NCBI RefSeq assembly: GCF_029167105.1
Contig: NZ_JARFML010000007.1
Span: 186,001-250,000 of the forward strand
Direction of reading: 5' to 3'
DNA length: 64,000 nucleotides
Origin: Bradyrhizobium yuanmingense
Lineage (GTDB): Bacteria; Pseudomonadota; Alphaproteobacteria; Rhizobiales; Xanthobacteraceae
The position numbers were made by a program, and so were the translations under genes. Under the pieces are notes generated by a model. It ran no database searches. It had not been told where the DNA came from and was given only the letters and a program-made list of their open reading frames with translations. Of this stretch, positions 11,248 through 19,316 are shown one piece after another. The stretch's first letter is position 1; the number at the start of each line of letters is the position of its first letter.

Positions 11248-11352
11248 CCTCACCCTGAGGAGCCGCGCCAGCGCGGCGTCTCGAAGGGCGAGGCCAACAG
11301 CCGGGCCTTCATCCTTCGAGACGCGCGCAAGAACGCGCTCCTCAGGATGAGG
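11248..11352. repeat. 105-base palindromic intergenic repeat
   Basis: Outer arms CCTCACCCTGAGG and CCTCAGGATGAGG bracket inner arms TCTCGAAGG... and ...CCTTCGAGA, with GC-rich side hairpins. The unit fills most of the pccA to isocitrate-lyase-like gene gap. I remember repeats reading CCTGAGGAGC...GTCTCGAAGGATGA as widely dispersed in Bradyrhizobium (knowledge, not searched). It is expected to fold strongly in RNA. Confidence 0.65.
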
Positions 11353-11371
11353 AATTGAGAGTGAGGCAAAC

Positions 11372-12241
11372 ATGGCCTTTCGTTCCCGCCGCGAGAAACT
11401 TCGCTCCATCCTGTCGGCCGACACTTGCGTCCATCCCGGCTCGGTCTATGACGCGATCTCGATCCGCATTGCCGAGGATCTCGGCTTTCCGCTCGGCATG
11501 TTCGGCGGATCGGTGGCCTCGCTCGCTGTGCTCGGCGATCCCGATGTCACGCTGATCACGCTCACCGAGCTTGCCGAGCAGATGCGGCGGATGTCGCGGG
11601 CCTCGGCGCTGCCGGTGCTCGTCGATGCCGATCACGGCTATGGCAATGCACTGAACGTGCGCCGGACGGTGCAGGAGCTGGAGACGTCGGGCGCGGCCGG
11701 CCTCACCATCGAGGACACACTGTTGCCGGCCGCATTCGGTGAGACGAAGGCGCAGCTGATCTCGCTGGAGGAAGGTGTCGGCAAGATGGAGGCGGCGCTT
11801 GGCGGCCGCAGCGATCCCTCGCTGGTCATCATGGGCCGCACAGGCGCAGCCGCGATCACCTCGATCGAGGATGCGGTGCGCCGCGCCCAGGCTTATGAGG
11901 CCGCCGGCGTCGATGCGCTGTTTTTCACCGGCATCAAGTCGCGCGCCGAGCTTGAGGCGGTTAGCACCGCGACGCGCCTGCCGATCGTGCTCGGGGGGGC
12001 GCCGGAGGAACTGAACGAGCCCGATTACCTCGCAAGTCAGCGCGTGCGCGTCGCTCTGCAGGGCCATGCGCCGATCGCCGCCACGACGCAAGCCGTCTAC
12101 GAGACACAGAAGGCGTTGCGCGAGGGCATGGCGCCAAAAAGCCTCAAGGGCCTGGCATCGTCGGAGCTGATGGCGCGCGTTACGCGCGAGGCCGCGGTCA
12201 AGGCGCGCAGCTCCGATTTGCTCGGATGGAAGAAGACATGA
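11372..12241 (+). CDS. Isocitrate lyase/PEP mutase superfamily, oxaloacetate decarboxylase type
   Basis: 289-residue TIM-barrel enzyme. The metal-binding segment [11 protein letters not shown] (85-95) and [10 protein letters not shown] (110-119) follow the pattern of PA4872-type oxaloacetate decarboxylases, which split oxaloacetate to pyruvate and CO2 with Mg2+. The catalytic Cys loop of true isocitrate lyases is absent. The ATG lies 19 bases past the palindromic repeat. The gene overlaps the acylphosphatase start by 4 bases, so the two are translationally coupled. Another activity in this superfamily (methylisocitrate lyase-like) is possible given the neighbouring propionyl-CoA carboxylase, but the sequence looks closer to the decarboxylases. 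Confidence 0.8.
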   Translation: MAFRSRREKLRSILSADTCVHPGSVYDAISIRIAEDLGFPLGMFGGSVASLAVLGDPDVTLITLTELAEQMRRMSRASALPVLVDADHGYGNALNVRRTVQELETSGAAGLTIEDTLLPAAFGETKAQLISLEEGVGKMEAALGGRSDPSLVIMGRTGAAAITSIEDAVRRAQAYEAAGVDALFFTGIKSRAELEAVSTATRLPIVLGGAPEELNEPDYLASQRVRVALQGHAPIAATTQAVYETQKALREGMAPKSLKGLASSELMARVTREAAVKARSSDLLGWKKT

Positions 12242-12537
12242 GCCGGGCGATTCTCCAGGTCATGATCCGCGGCCGCGTGCAGGGCGTCGGTTATCGAGCC
12301 TGGGTAGAGTCGCAGGCCACCGCGTATGGGCTCGAAGGCTGGGTCCGCAACCGCCGCGACGGCAGCGTAGAAGCGCTTTTCGCTGGCGTGCCGACGCACG
12401 TTGCCGACATGGTCGCGCTGTGCCGCCACGGGCCGCCGTCCTCGCGCGTCGACAGTGTCACCAGCGAGACGGCAAGCGTTGATGAGCTGAATTTGCGCAG
12501 GGCAGGGGAGGCGTTTTCGGTGCTGCCGACGGTGTGA
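12238..12537 (+). CDS. Acylphosphatase
   Basis: 99 residues, the normal length. The motif [12 protein letters not shown] holds the phosphate-binding loop and catalytic Arg 20, and [12 protein letters not shown] holds Asn 38, which positions the water. It hydrolyses carboxyl-phosphate bonds of small acyl phosphates such as acetyl- or carbamoyl-phosphate. The ATG at 12238 overlaps the stop of the preceding gene (ATGA) and has GGAAGAAG upstream; this start puts the catalytic Arg at its usual distance from the N-terminus. Confidence 0.92.
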   Translation: MSRAILQVMIRGRVQGVGYRAWVESQATAYGLEGWVRNRRDGSVEALFAGVPTHVADMVALCRHGPPSSRVDSVTSETASVDELNLRRAGEAFSVLPTV

Positions 12538-12555
12538 TGTGTATCGATCCCCTTG

Positions 12556-12569
12556 CCCCGCACGCGGGG
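12556..12569. terminator. Small GC hairpin between convergent genes
   Basis: CCCCGC-AC-GCGGGG, a 6-base-pair stem between the stop codons of the acylphosphatase and the minus-strand hybrid kinase. It is weak and lacks a T-run. Terminator function is inferred only from position. Confidence 0.25.
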
Positions 12570-12584
12570 AGAGTGAAGAAGCCG

Positions 12585-14102
12585 TCACCTCGGCAGTTTC
12601 GCGATCGCCTCGCTCAGCTCGTGGATCTCGTAGGGCTTGCGCAGGATCGGGAAATCGCCGCGCACGCCGGCGGCGACCTCGCTGTAGCCGGTGGCGAGCA
12701 AGATCGGGAGGCCGGGACGGATCTGGCGGAGGCGATGGGCGAGGCTGAGGCCGTCCATCTTGCCGGGCATGACGATGTCCGAGAACACGAAGTCGACGCC
12801 GGCGCTCTCGATCTCGCGCAATGCCGCTTCGGCATCGGCGACACGGCGCACCTGGTAGCCGAGCTGCTCCAAAAGACCGATGCTGACCAGCGCGACGTCA
12901 GGATTGTCTTCGACCAGCAGCACCGTGCCGCTGCCGCGGAGCGCCGTTCCCGGCGTCTCCTGCGGGCGCATATCTGTGCCGCGCGGCAGGACGATGGTGA
13001 ACGTCGTGCCCTTGCCGAGCTCGCTCGCGACCTTCACCGTGCCGCCGGCCTGGTGGGCGAAGCCGTGGACCTGCGAAAGGCCGAGGCCCGTGCCCTTTCC
13101 GATCGGCTTGGTCGTGAAGAACGGCTCGAAGATCTTGTCGAGAACATCGGAAGGAATTCCGAGCCCGGTATCGCGGACGTCGACTGCGACGAAATCGCCG
13201 ACGAGGGGCGCCTCGTTCAGCACGACGTTGCGCGCCCCAATCGTCACCGTGCCGCCGTCCGGCATCGCGTCGCGGGCATTGATGACGAGATTGAGCAGCG
13301 CGGTCTCGAGCTCGGAGACGTCGGCCTTGATCGGCCAGGTGTCGGAGTGGATGTCGAAGGCGAGACGCACGGAGCTGCCGACGCCCGCGTCGAGCACCTC
13401 GCGGATCGCCGCGACGCGTTCGGTAAAATCGATTGCCTGCGGGTTGACGCTTTGCCGCCGCGCGAAGGTGAGAAGCTGGTTGGTCAGCGCTGCGCCGCGC
13501 TTGGTCGCGGTGTCGATCGCCGAGATGGCTCGCTCGAGCCTGGGGTCGTCGGCGGCGCCTTTCTTCAGGATGTGAAGGCTGCCGCTGATGATCATCAGAA
13601 GATTGTTGAAGTCGTGGGCTACCCCGCCGGTGAGCTGCCCGAGCGCATCGAATTTCTGCGACTCGGCCAGCTGCTTCTGCATCGCCTCGAGCTTGAGCTG
13701 GGCATTGCGGCGCTCTGTGATGTCGCGTGTGATCTTGGCGAAGCCGATCAGCCTGCCGTCCTCGTAGATCGGGTCGATCACGACGCTCGCCCAGAAGAAC
13801 GTGCCGTCCTTACGGACGCGCCAGCCTTCCTCCTCGTATCGGCCTTTGTCCCGCGCGATGCCGAGCGCCCGCGCCGGCTTGCCATTGGCGCGGTCGGTCT
13901 CGGTGTAGAAACGGGAAAAATGCTGGCCGAGGATCTCCTCGGGGGAGTAACCCTTGATGCGTTCGCCCCCGATGTTCCAGCTGGTGATGATCCCGTTGGG
14001 GTCGAGCATGTAGAGGGCGTAGTCGGCAACCCCCTCAACCAGCAGCCGGAAACTGCGCTCGCTCTCGAACAGGTCTCTCTGCTGACTGAACTTTTCGACC
14101 AT
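12585..14102 (-). CDS. PAS hybrid histidine kinase with receiver domain
   Basis: 505-residue soluble kinase: PAS domain with PAC motif (about 17-130, GYSPEEILGQ ... VRKDGTFFWA), short coiled coil, HisKA with His 163 in GGVAHDFNNLL, HATPase (N276, DTGLG, GKGTGLGL), and a receiver with Asp 442 (FSDIVMPGKMDG) and Lys 489. It is built like the larger kinase at 5263-7728 with fewer sensor domains. ATG at 14102 is preferred (GGGTCCGGGA upstream). Longer reading back to 14312 would run across the GbsR operator and start codon and looks unlikely. The partner response regulator is not in the window. Confidence 0.86.
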   Translation of the reverse strand: MVEKFSQQRDLFESERSFRLLVEGVADYALYMLDPNGIITSWNIGGERIKGYSPEEILGQHFSRFYTETDRANGKPARALGIARDKGRYEEEGWRVRKDGTFFWASVVIDPIYEDGRLIGFAKITRDITERRNAQLKLEAMQKQLAESQKFDALGQLTGGVAHDFNNLLMIISGSLHILKKGAADDPRLERAISAIDTATKRGAALTNQLLTFARRQSVNPQAIDFTERVAAIREVLDAGVGSSVRLAFDIHSDTWPIKADVSELETALLNLVINARDAMPDGGTVTIGARNVVLNEAPLVGDFVAVDVRDTGLGIPSDVLDKIFEPFFTTKPIGKGTGLGLSQVHGFAHQAGGTVKVASELGKGTTFTIVLPRGTDMRPQETPGTALRGSGTVLLVEDNPDVALVSIGLLEQLGYQVRRVADAEAALREIESAGVDFVFSDIVMPGKMDGLSLAHRLRQIRPGLPILLATGYSEVAAGVRGDFPILRKPYEIHELSEAIAKLPR

Positions 14103-14231
14103 TCCCGGACCCCGCCTCGACGGGAACAAACGCGGCATCCGCGAGATGGTTCCCGCCCTGTGGGACATTTCTAGGCAGGACTGACGGGCCGTATGCAAGC
14201 CGTCCCTTGACAAGAAAGCGGTTTCGTCAGA

Positions 14232-14253
14232 TATTTCTGTCATGACAGAAATA
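14232..14253. promoter_or_regulatory. Perfect 22-base palindrome over the gbsR-like start codon
   Basis: TATTTCTGTCATGACAGAAATA is an exact inverted repeat centred on the ATG at 14242. A dimeric winged-helix protein bound here would block both transcription and translation initiation of its own gene, so it is a strong candidate autoregulatory operator. It also faces the divergent hybrid-kinase gene, whose start is 130 bases away. Confidence 0.65.
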
Positions 14254-14799
14254 ACCGGAAAGAAGAAACTACCCGCTGCCGTCGAACGCTTCATCCTGCA
14301 CTGGGGTGACATGGGCGACGAGTGGGGAGTGAACCGCTCGGTAAGCCAGATTCACGGGCTGCTTTATCTCGCCGAGGCGCCGATGACGGCCGAGGACATC
14401 GCCGACACGCTCGGCATGGCACGGTCCAACGTCTCCAACTCGCTGAAGGAGCTGCTCGCCTGGAACCTGATCCGGCGGGTGCCGATCCTGGGCGACCGCC
14501 GCGACCATTACGAGGCTGAGACCGACATCTGGGAGATCGCCGCGAGGATCGCGGCGCGGCGCAAGGAGCGGGAGATCGACCCGGCGATCGCGGCGCTTCG
14601 CGCATGCGTGTCCGATGCCACGGACGATCCCGGCATCAGTCCCGTCGCCGCCAAGCGCCTGAAGGAGATGCTGGCGTTCACCGAACTCGCCGACCACTGG
14701 TTCATGCAGATGCTGAGGGTACCGCGGCCGCGGCTGGTCGCCTTGATGCGGCTTGGCGAAAAGATCGCCAACCTGCTGCCGATCGGCAAGGTCAAATAG
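14242..14799 (+). CDS. GbsR/MarR-type winged-helix transcriptional regulator
   Basis: 185-residue DNA-binding protein. The winged helix spans about residues 28-90, with MTAEDIADTLGMARSNVSNSLKEL as helix-turn-helix and GDRRDHYEAE as wing; the C-terminal half is helical and probably dimerises. The pattern follows GbsR-like members of the MarR superfamily. The ATG sits inside a perfect palindrome (14232-14253). It leads an operon with the DUF4166 and TIGR01777 genes (16-base and overlapping junctions), so it probably represses that set. The inducer is unknown. Confidence 0.82.
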   Translation: MTEITGKKKLPAAVERFILHWGDMGDEWGVNRSVSQIHGLLYLAEAPMTAEDIADTLGMARSNVSNSLKELLAWNLIRRVPILGDRRDHYEAETDIWEIAARIAARRKEREIDPAIAALRACVSDATDDPGISPVAAKRLKEMLAFTELADHWFMQMLRVPRPRLVALMRLGEKIANLLPIGKVK

Positions 14800-14815
14800 G
14801 ATCGAGGAGGTTGCG

Positions 14816-15481
14816 ATGACGTCGGCAAGACTATCGGGCTCCAACGCATCGACCTCCGCTCACGTAAGACTGCTCGACGACCGGCGTTTCCGCACGCTGC
14901 TGCCGGACGAGGATTGGGGCCGCTTGCCGCTCGCCACCTGGCGACGCTTCTCGAAACGCGTCGCCGACGGCGACAGTATCGTCTATGTCGGCGTGGTCGA
15001 CGAGATCGCCTTCAGCGATTTCGGCTGGTGGTTTGCGCAGGCCGCACGCCTGATCGGCGGACCATTGCCGACCGGCCGCGATATCGGCGTGCCCATGATC
15101 GTCACGGTCACCGAGGACGGCGCGACCGGCGGCCAGACCTGGACGCGCATCTGCGCGCGCAAGCGCGGCTTTCCTCAGGTGATCCATTCCGCCAAGCGTT
15201 TCGCCGGTCCAACCGGGCTCGAGGAATATGTCGGCTTCGGCGTGTCGATGGCGCTGCGCATCGCGGTCGAGGATCAGGTGCTGATCTTTCACAGCGCCGG
15301 CTACGGCCTCCAGCTTGGACGGCTGTGGCTTCCGCTGCCGCGCTGGCTGACACCGGGCGAGCTCATCGTGACGCACCGGGATCTCGGCGAGGGCGCTTTC
15401 CGCTTCACCCTCGATGTCACTCACCCGCGTCGCGGCGCGCTGATGCATCAATCCGTCCTGTTCAGGGAGGCCGTATCATGA
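14816..15481 (+). CDS. DUF4166 family protein
   Basis: 221 residues; function unknown. It matches my memory of DUF4166 proteins: LLPDEDWGRLP near the start, a Trp/Gly-rich middle and a beta-rich second half (VGFGVSMALRI, ELIVTHRDLGEGAFRF). No catalytic motif is evident. DUF4166 often occurs beside or fused to saccharopine-dehydrogenase-like or SDR proteins. Here it is coupled to a TIGR01777 SDR gene by an ATGA overlap at 15478. The ATG at 14816 follows a clear GAGGAGG; an upstream in-frame ATG (14753) lies within the regulator gene and is rejected. Confidence 0.75.
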   Translation: MTSARLSGSNASTSAHVRLLDDRRFRTLLPDEDWGRLPLATWRRFSKRVADGDSIVYVGVVDEIAFSDFGWWFAQAARLIGGPLPTGRDIGVPMIVTVTEDGATGGQTWTRICARKRGFPQVIHSAKRFAGPTGLEEYVGFGVSMALRIAVEDQVLIFHSAGYGLQLGRLWLPLPRWLTPGELIVTHRDLGEGAFRFTLDVTHPRRGALMHQSVLFREAVS

Positions 15482-16914
15482 CGCCGCTGCTGTGGACACT
15501 CATCGCCATCCAGATCGTGATGGGCGTGTTCGACACCTTCTATCACCATGAATTCACCGAGCGCCTGGCCTGGCGGCCATCACAGCGCTTCGAGCTGAAG
15601 CTGCACGGCATCCGCAACATGCTTTATGCGCTGCTGTTCCTGGTGCTCGGCTGGCTCGAGGTTCACGGCGTGCTGGCGCTGTTGATTGTCGCGGTGCTGG
15701 TCGCCGAGATTGTCATCACCTTGATGGATTTCATCGAGGAGGACCTCAGCCGCAAGCTGCCGCCGAGCGAGCGCATCAATCACACGCTGCTTGCGATCAA
15801 TTACGGCGCCATTCTGGTGCTGTTGATGCCCGTTCTAATCGCCTGGGCGATGCAGCCCGCCGGCGTGATCGTCGTCTATCAGGGCCTGCTCAGCATCGCC
15901 GCGACCGCCTGCGCATTTGGCGCGGCACTGTGCGGCCTCAGGGATTTCGCGGCGGTGCGGCGGCTCGCCCGCATGCGAAGCGTGCCGGCGGTCGGACTTG
16001 TCGAACAGCTACCCGGCCGCAAGACCGTGCTGATCACAGGTGCCACCGGCTTTATCGGCAGCCGGCTTGCGGCAAGCCTCAGCGCGGCAGGGCATCACGT
16101 CATCGCGCTGATCCGCAATCCGGCGCAGGCCGAGATGCTGCCGCCGCCGGTGACGCTGATCACCAGCCTCGACCAGCTCGCCGCGGACACGCCAATCGAC
16201 GCCATCGTCAATCTCGCCGGCGAGCCGATCGGCAACGGCCTCTGGACCGAAGCGAAGCGTGCGAAGATCATCGGCTCGCGCGTCGACACGACCGGCGAGC
16301 TCGTCAGGCTGATCGCGCGGCTCGCGCGCAAGCCAGAGGTGCTGATCAGCGGCTCCGCGATCGGCTGGTACGGCCTTTGGGCCGACCAGGTGCTGACGGA
16401 ATCGGCCAAATCTCACGCCTGCTTCAGCCACGAGCTGTGCGCGGCCTGGGAGACAGCGGCGCGGCCGGCGGAGGAGCTCGGCGTGCGCGTGGTGTATTTG
16501 CGTATCGGCCTCGTGCTCGGCACCGAAGGCGGCTTCGTCACGCGCATGCTGACGCCGTTCGAGTTCGGCCTCGGCGGCCCGCTCGGCACCGGGCGGCAGT
16601 GGATGTCCTGGATCGAGCGCGACGATCTGATCCGGCTGATCGCCTATGTGATGGCGACGCCGGATCTTTCGGGTCCCGTCAACGCCACCGCGCCGATCCC
16701 CGTCACCAATGCAAAGTTCACCGAAGAGCTCGGCCGCCGCCTGCACCGGCCTGTCATGTTCCGCATTCCCGGCGGCCTGTTGCGCCGGATCGGCGGCGGC
16801 TTTGCCGACGAGCTTCTGCTCGGCGGCCAGCGCGTGCTGCCGAACAAGGCGCTGAGCCGCGGCTTCGTGTTCCGCCACGAGACGCTGCGCAGCGCGTTCA
16901 AGGCGATCCTGTGA
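15478..16914 (+). CDS. Membrane domain fused to TIGR01777 NAD(P)-dependent epimerase
   Basis: 478 residues in two parts. The first about 165 form a membrane domain with about four helices (LWTLIAIQIVMGVFDTFYHH, a 50-100 helical hairpin and a 115-160 pair). From about 180 comes an SDR with the Rossmann motif ITGATGFIGSRLA and the TIGR01777 hallmarks NLAGEPIG, SAIGWYG and GGPLGTGRQWMSWIE. TIGR01777 proteins are about 300 residues and soluble, so the fusion is notable. The function is unknown; the fold suggests NAD(P)H redox chemistry at the membrane. The ATG at 15478 overlaps the DUF4166 stop, with GGGAGG upstream. A longer reading from 14914 would overlap DUF4166 fully and is rejected. Confidence 0.8.
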   Translation: MTPLLWTLIAIQIVMGVFDTFYHHEFTERLAWRPSQRFELKLHGIRNMLYALLFLVLGWLEVHGVLALLIVAVLVAEIVITLMDFIEEDLSRKLPPSERINHTLLAINYGAILVLLMPVLIAWAMQPAGVIVVYQGLLSIAATACAFGAALCGLRDFAAVRRLARMRSVPAVGLVEQLPGRKTVLITGATGFIGSRLAASLSAAGHHVIALIRNPAQAEMLPPPVTLITSLDQLAADTPIDAIVNLAGEPIGNGLWTEAKRAKIIGSRVDTTGELVRLIARLARKPEVLISGSAIGWYGLWADQVLTESAKSHACFSHELCAAWETAARPAEELGVRVVYLRIGLVLGTEGGFVTRMLTPFEFGLGGPLGTGRQWMSWIERDDLIRLIAYVMATPDLSGPVNATAPIPVTNAKFTEELGRRLHRPVMFRIPGGLLRRIGGGFADELLLGGQRVLPNKALSRGFVFRHETLRSAFKAIL

Positions 16915-16971
16915 GGTGATGTCATGCCTTGCGCGACTTGCACACGAACGAGGCGAGGTTGGCTTTGCGGA

Positions 16972-17823
16972 CTAAGCTGCCAGACTCCGGAACGTCGCCG
17001 CCACCGCACGCAGCGCGGCAAGCTTGGCGGGATCGCTGACCTTCGAATGCAGCATCACCTTCGAGCTGCCGAGCTTCGGCAGCTTGTGAGCAGGTCCGAT
17101 ATCGATCAGTCCGGGCGGCGCGATCCGCCGCGCCAGGGGCGCAATGGCAAGCCCGGCGAGTGCTGCCGCGACCACCGCGGTGACGCCGCCACCGACGAAG
17201 CGCTCGCGCCAGGAGATGCCGGCCTTGTCGAGCGCGCGCACGGCGACGGCGCGGACACCACAGGGCGGGGCGAGCGTTGCGAGCGGCAACGGCTCGCCTT
17301 TCGGCGACGTGAATCGGCGTGCGGCGAACCAGCCGAACTCGTCCTCAGCCAGCTTCTCGCCGCCGCGGCGGCTGCCTTCCTGGCGTACGATCACCGCATC
17401 GAGCTCGCCCGAATCGTAGGCATCCTGCATCTCGCGTGAGAAGCCGATGGTGACGGCGAGGGTGAGGTTCGACGACATCGCATGCAGGCGCTCAAGTAGC
17501 GGCACCAGTTCGGGCCCTGCGGCGTGATCGGAGATGCCGAGCGAGAGCGACTGCGCGGCCGGCGCGTCGCCCGACAGCGCGAGATCGTGTGCCGCCATCA
17601 GCGCGCGGGCGCGATCGAGGAACGCGGCGCCATCGGCGGTGAGGCGGACCGCACGCGGCGAGCGCTCGACGAGGCGCTTGTCCAGCAAGGTCTCCAGCCG
17701 CTGCAGCTTCAGGCTAACCGCGGCCTGCGTCGTGCCGAGCGCTTCGGCGGCACGCGTAAAGCTCTGGAGGTCGGCGACCAGAAGGAAGGCCTGGACGGTG
17801 GCGATGTCGAGTGTGGCGTTCAT
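16972..17823 (-). CDS. LysR-family transcriptional regulator
   Basis: 283 residues. The N-terminal winged helix (about 6-65, SFTRAAEALGTTQAAVSLKLQRLE) is typical of LysR regulators; the rest is a periplasmic-binding-protein-like effector domain. It is divergent from the tautomerase gene at 17936, the standard layout for a LysR regulator and its target. A 12-base perfect palindrome lies just upstream of its start. The effector is unknown. It converges with the TIGR01777 gene with no obvious terminator between. Confidence 0.88.
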   Translation of the reverse strand: MNATLDIATVQAFLLVADLQSFTRAAEALGTTQAAVSLKLQRLETLLDKRLVERSPRAVRLTADGAAFLDRARALMAAHDLALSGDAPAAQSLSLGISDHAAGPELVPLLERLHAMSSNLTLAVTIGFSREMQDAYDSGELDAVIVRQEGSRRGGEKLAEDEFGWFAARRFTSPKGEPLPLATLAPPCGVRAVAVRALDKAGISWRERFVGGGVTAVVAAALAGLAIAPLARRIAPPGLIDIGPAHKLPKLGSSKVMLHSKVSDPAKLAALRAVAATFRSLAA

Positions 17824-17837
17824 TACAAGTCATTATC

Positions 17838-17849
17838 ACTGATATCAGT
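17838..17849. promoter_or_regulatory. Palindrome in LysR/tautomerase divergent promoter
   Basis: ACTGATATCAGT is a perfect 12-base dyad, within a longer AT-rich partial dyad (TATCACTGATATCAGTATA). It lies 15 bases upstream of the LysR start codon and about 90 bases from the tautomerase. LysR proteins bind T-N11-A dyads in such gaps; assignment is by position. Confidence 0.45.
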
Positions 17850-17935
17850 ATAGATAAGATACCAAAATGACAGCGGCAGGTCTAGTTTCTCCTCCAACGC
17901 CGCGCAACTTGCGCAGCTTGTCGAGGAGAACGACA

Positions 17936-18358
17936 ATGCCCCTGATCACCGTGTCCTACACTACGTCCCGCCAGTCCCCCTCGCTGAAGGCCGATATCGC
18001 GAGCGCGGTATCCCAGCTCACCGCAAAGATCCTGCACAAGGACCCCAAGGTGACCGCCATCATCGTGAAGTCGGTCGACGCCGGCGATTGGTTCGCCGGC
18101 GGCAAGTCGCTCGCCGAGCAGAAGCTCGCGAGCTACTGGATCGACATCCACGTCACCGAGGGCACCAACACCAAGGACGAGAAGGCAACCTATCTCGCCG
18201 CCATGTTCAAGCGCATGGCCGAGATCCTGGGCCCGCTGCATCCCGAGACTTATCTGCATGTCGACGAGGTCAAGGGCGACGCCTACGGCTTTGGCGGCCT
18301 GTCTCAGGAGCGGCGCTACATCGCAGGCAAGCTCGAGGTTTCGCTGCAGGCGGCGTGA
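17936..18358 (+). CDS. 4-oxalocrotonate tautomerase-like protein
   Basis: 140 residues. The mature protein begins with Pro (MPLITVSYTTSR), the catalytic N-terminal proline of the tautomerase superfamily, so the ATG at 17936 is the right start (GAGGAGAACGAC upstream); a reading from 17867 would bury it. The protein is about twice the length of the classical 62-residue 4-OT subunit, consistent with a two-unit (beta-alpha-beta) member of the superfamily. Its substrate is unknown. The divergent LysR gene probably regulates it. Confidence 0.85.
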   Translation: MPLITVSYTTSRQSPSLKADIASAVSQLTAKILHKDPKVTAIIVKSVDAGDWFAGGKSLAEQKLASYWIDIHVTEGTNTKDEKATYLAAMFKRMAEILGPLHPETYLHVDEVKGDAYGFGGLSQERRYIAGKLEVSLQAA

Positions 18359-18365
18359 TGCGAGA

Positions 18366-18395
18366 GGCCGCGGGTGAGCAATCTCACCCGCGGCC
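18366..18395. terminator. Perfect 13-base-pair hairpin, bidirectional terminator
   Basis: GGCCGCGGGTGAG-CAAT-CTCACCCGCGGCC lies between the stop codons of the convergent tautomerase and DnaB-like genes. The stem is perfect with a four-base loop. A T-run is lacking on both sides, which is common in GC-rich genomes. Confidence 0.65.
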
Positions 18396-18403
18396 CGAGG
18401 CCA

Positions 18404-19117
18404 TCAGCTCGCGGCGCGGAACTGCACTTCGGCGTTGTTGATGAAGCATGTTTTATCGAACAGCTTCAGGTCCAGCGGGTTCGGCAAGCGGACATCGCTG
18501 AGATCGGGGCAGGGCTTTGCTGCGGGATCATAGGATCGATCGATCTGCGAGATGAAGGCGACGATCAGCCCCGTGTCGCGCGCAAACGACTTCAGCGTCC
18601 GCACCTGCACCGTCAGGTCGGGGTTTTCCCGCCTCTGATCGAGCAGTTGCAGATAGTCGATCACGACGAAGGTGCCGCGCGGCGCCGCTTCCATCTGCTT
18701 GACGACGTAATCGGCGCTGATTGCGTCGGAGCAATCCACCTCGAACAGCTTGTCGAACTGTGCGGGCTCCACGCCGATCGCACGGAGGCGGTCCAACACA
18801 TCTCGCTCGGTGTACTCCAGCGAGAAGAATGCGGCGCGATGGCCGGACTTCATGGCTTCGACGGCAAGTTCGAGGCTCATCAACGTCTTGCCCTGGCCGG
18901 GACGTGCCCCGATCAGCACCAAATCGCCCGGACGGAATTGCGCGAACAGTTTGCTCGCGGGAGTCAGTGCGGCTGCTTTGGCGGCAAGCATGCTCCAGGC
19001 GGAAAACCCTTCGGTTGCAGCGACGCGGTCAAGCGCGTCGTGGAGCGGAATGCTGGCTTCGCGGGACAGGCGCCTGGCCTTGCGCTTCAGATGGTAGATG
19101 GGCGCAGACAGTTTCAT
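18404..19117 (-). CDS. DnaB/RecA-like P-loop ATPase (short replicative-helicase-like protein)
   Basis: 237 residues. The Walker A motif GARPGQGKT (70-78) and Walker B-type TFVVIDYLQLLDQR resemble the C-terminal motor domain of DnaB, including a FISQIDRSYD segment. The DnaB N-terminal primase-interaction domain is missing, replaced by about 55 basic, helical residues. At half the length of DnaB it is probably not the replicative helicase. Such short relatives are often annotated DNA helicase without experimental support. ATG at 19117 is chosen for the GGGAGG 8 bases upstream. It is a single gene, flanked by hairpins. Confidence 0.72.
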   Translation of the reverse strand: MKLSAPIYHLKRKARRLSREASIPLHDALDRVAATEGFSAWSMLAAKAAALTPASKLFAQFRPGDLVLIGARPGQGKTLMSLELAVEAMKSGHRAAFFSLEYTERDVLDRLRAIGVEPAQFDKLFEVDCSDAISADYVVKQMEAAPRGTFVVIDYLQLLDQRRENPDLTVQVRTLKSFARDTGLIVAFISQIDRSYDPAAKPCPDLSDVRLPNPLDLKLFDKTCFINNAEVQFRAAS

Positions 19118-19283
19118 CGTCAAAACCTCCCATTGCGAGCATGGATCGCAACCCCTCCTTATGCCTGGCGCTCGAACAGTCGGCCGATGATCAACTCGCT
19201 CGGCATGAGGTCTGCTTTCCCGGCGGAGGGGGGAGGCGTGGGCGGCACCGGAATGAAGCGTAGCTGATTCCGCGACGGTCGGA

Positions 19284-19303
19284 GAGCGGGCCGCGGTCCG
19301 CTC
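19284..19303. terminator. Hairpin downstream of lipB
   Basis: GAGCGGGCC-GC-GGTCCGCTC, a 9-base-pair stem with one G-T pair, 14 bases beyond the minus-strand lipB stop codon. A terminator role is inferred from position; there is no T-run. Confidence 0.35.
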
Positions 19304-19316
19304 AAACAGAAAAAGA

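Noticed and set aside
12585..14312. Longer reading of the hybrid kinase starting at 14312
   Set aside because: The extra 70 residues cross the GbsR operator and start codon on the other strand and show no domain; the ATG at 14102 gives a normal PAS start.
14914..16914. 666-residue reading of the TIGR01777 gene
   Set aside because: Its first 188 codons lie inside the DUF4166 gene in another frame. The real start is ATG 15478 with a ribosome binding site and stop-start overlap.
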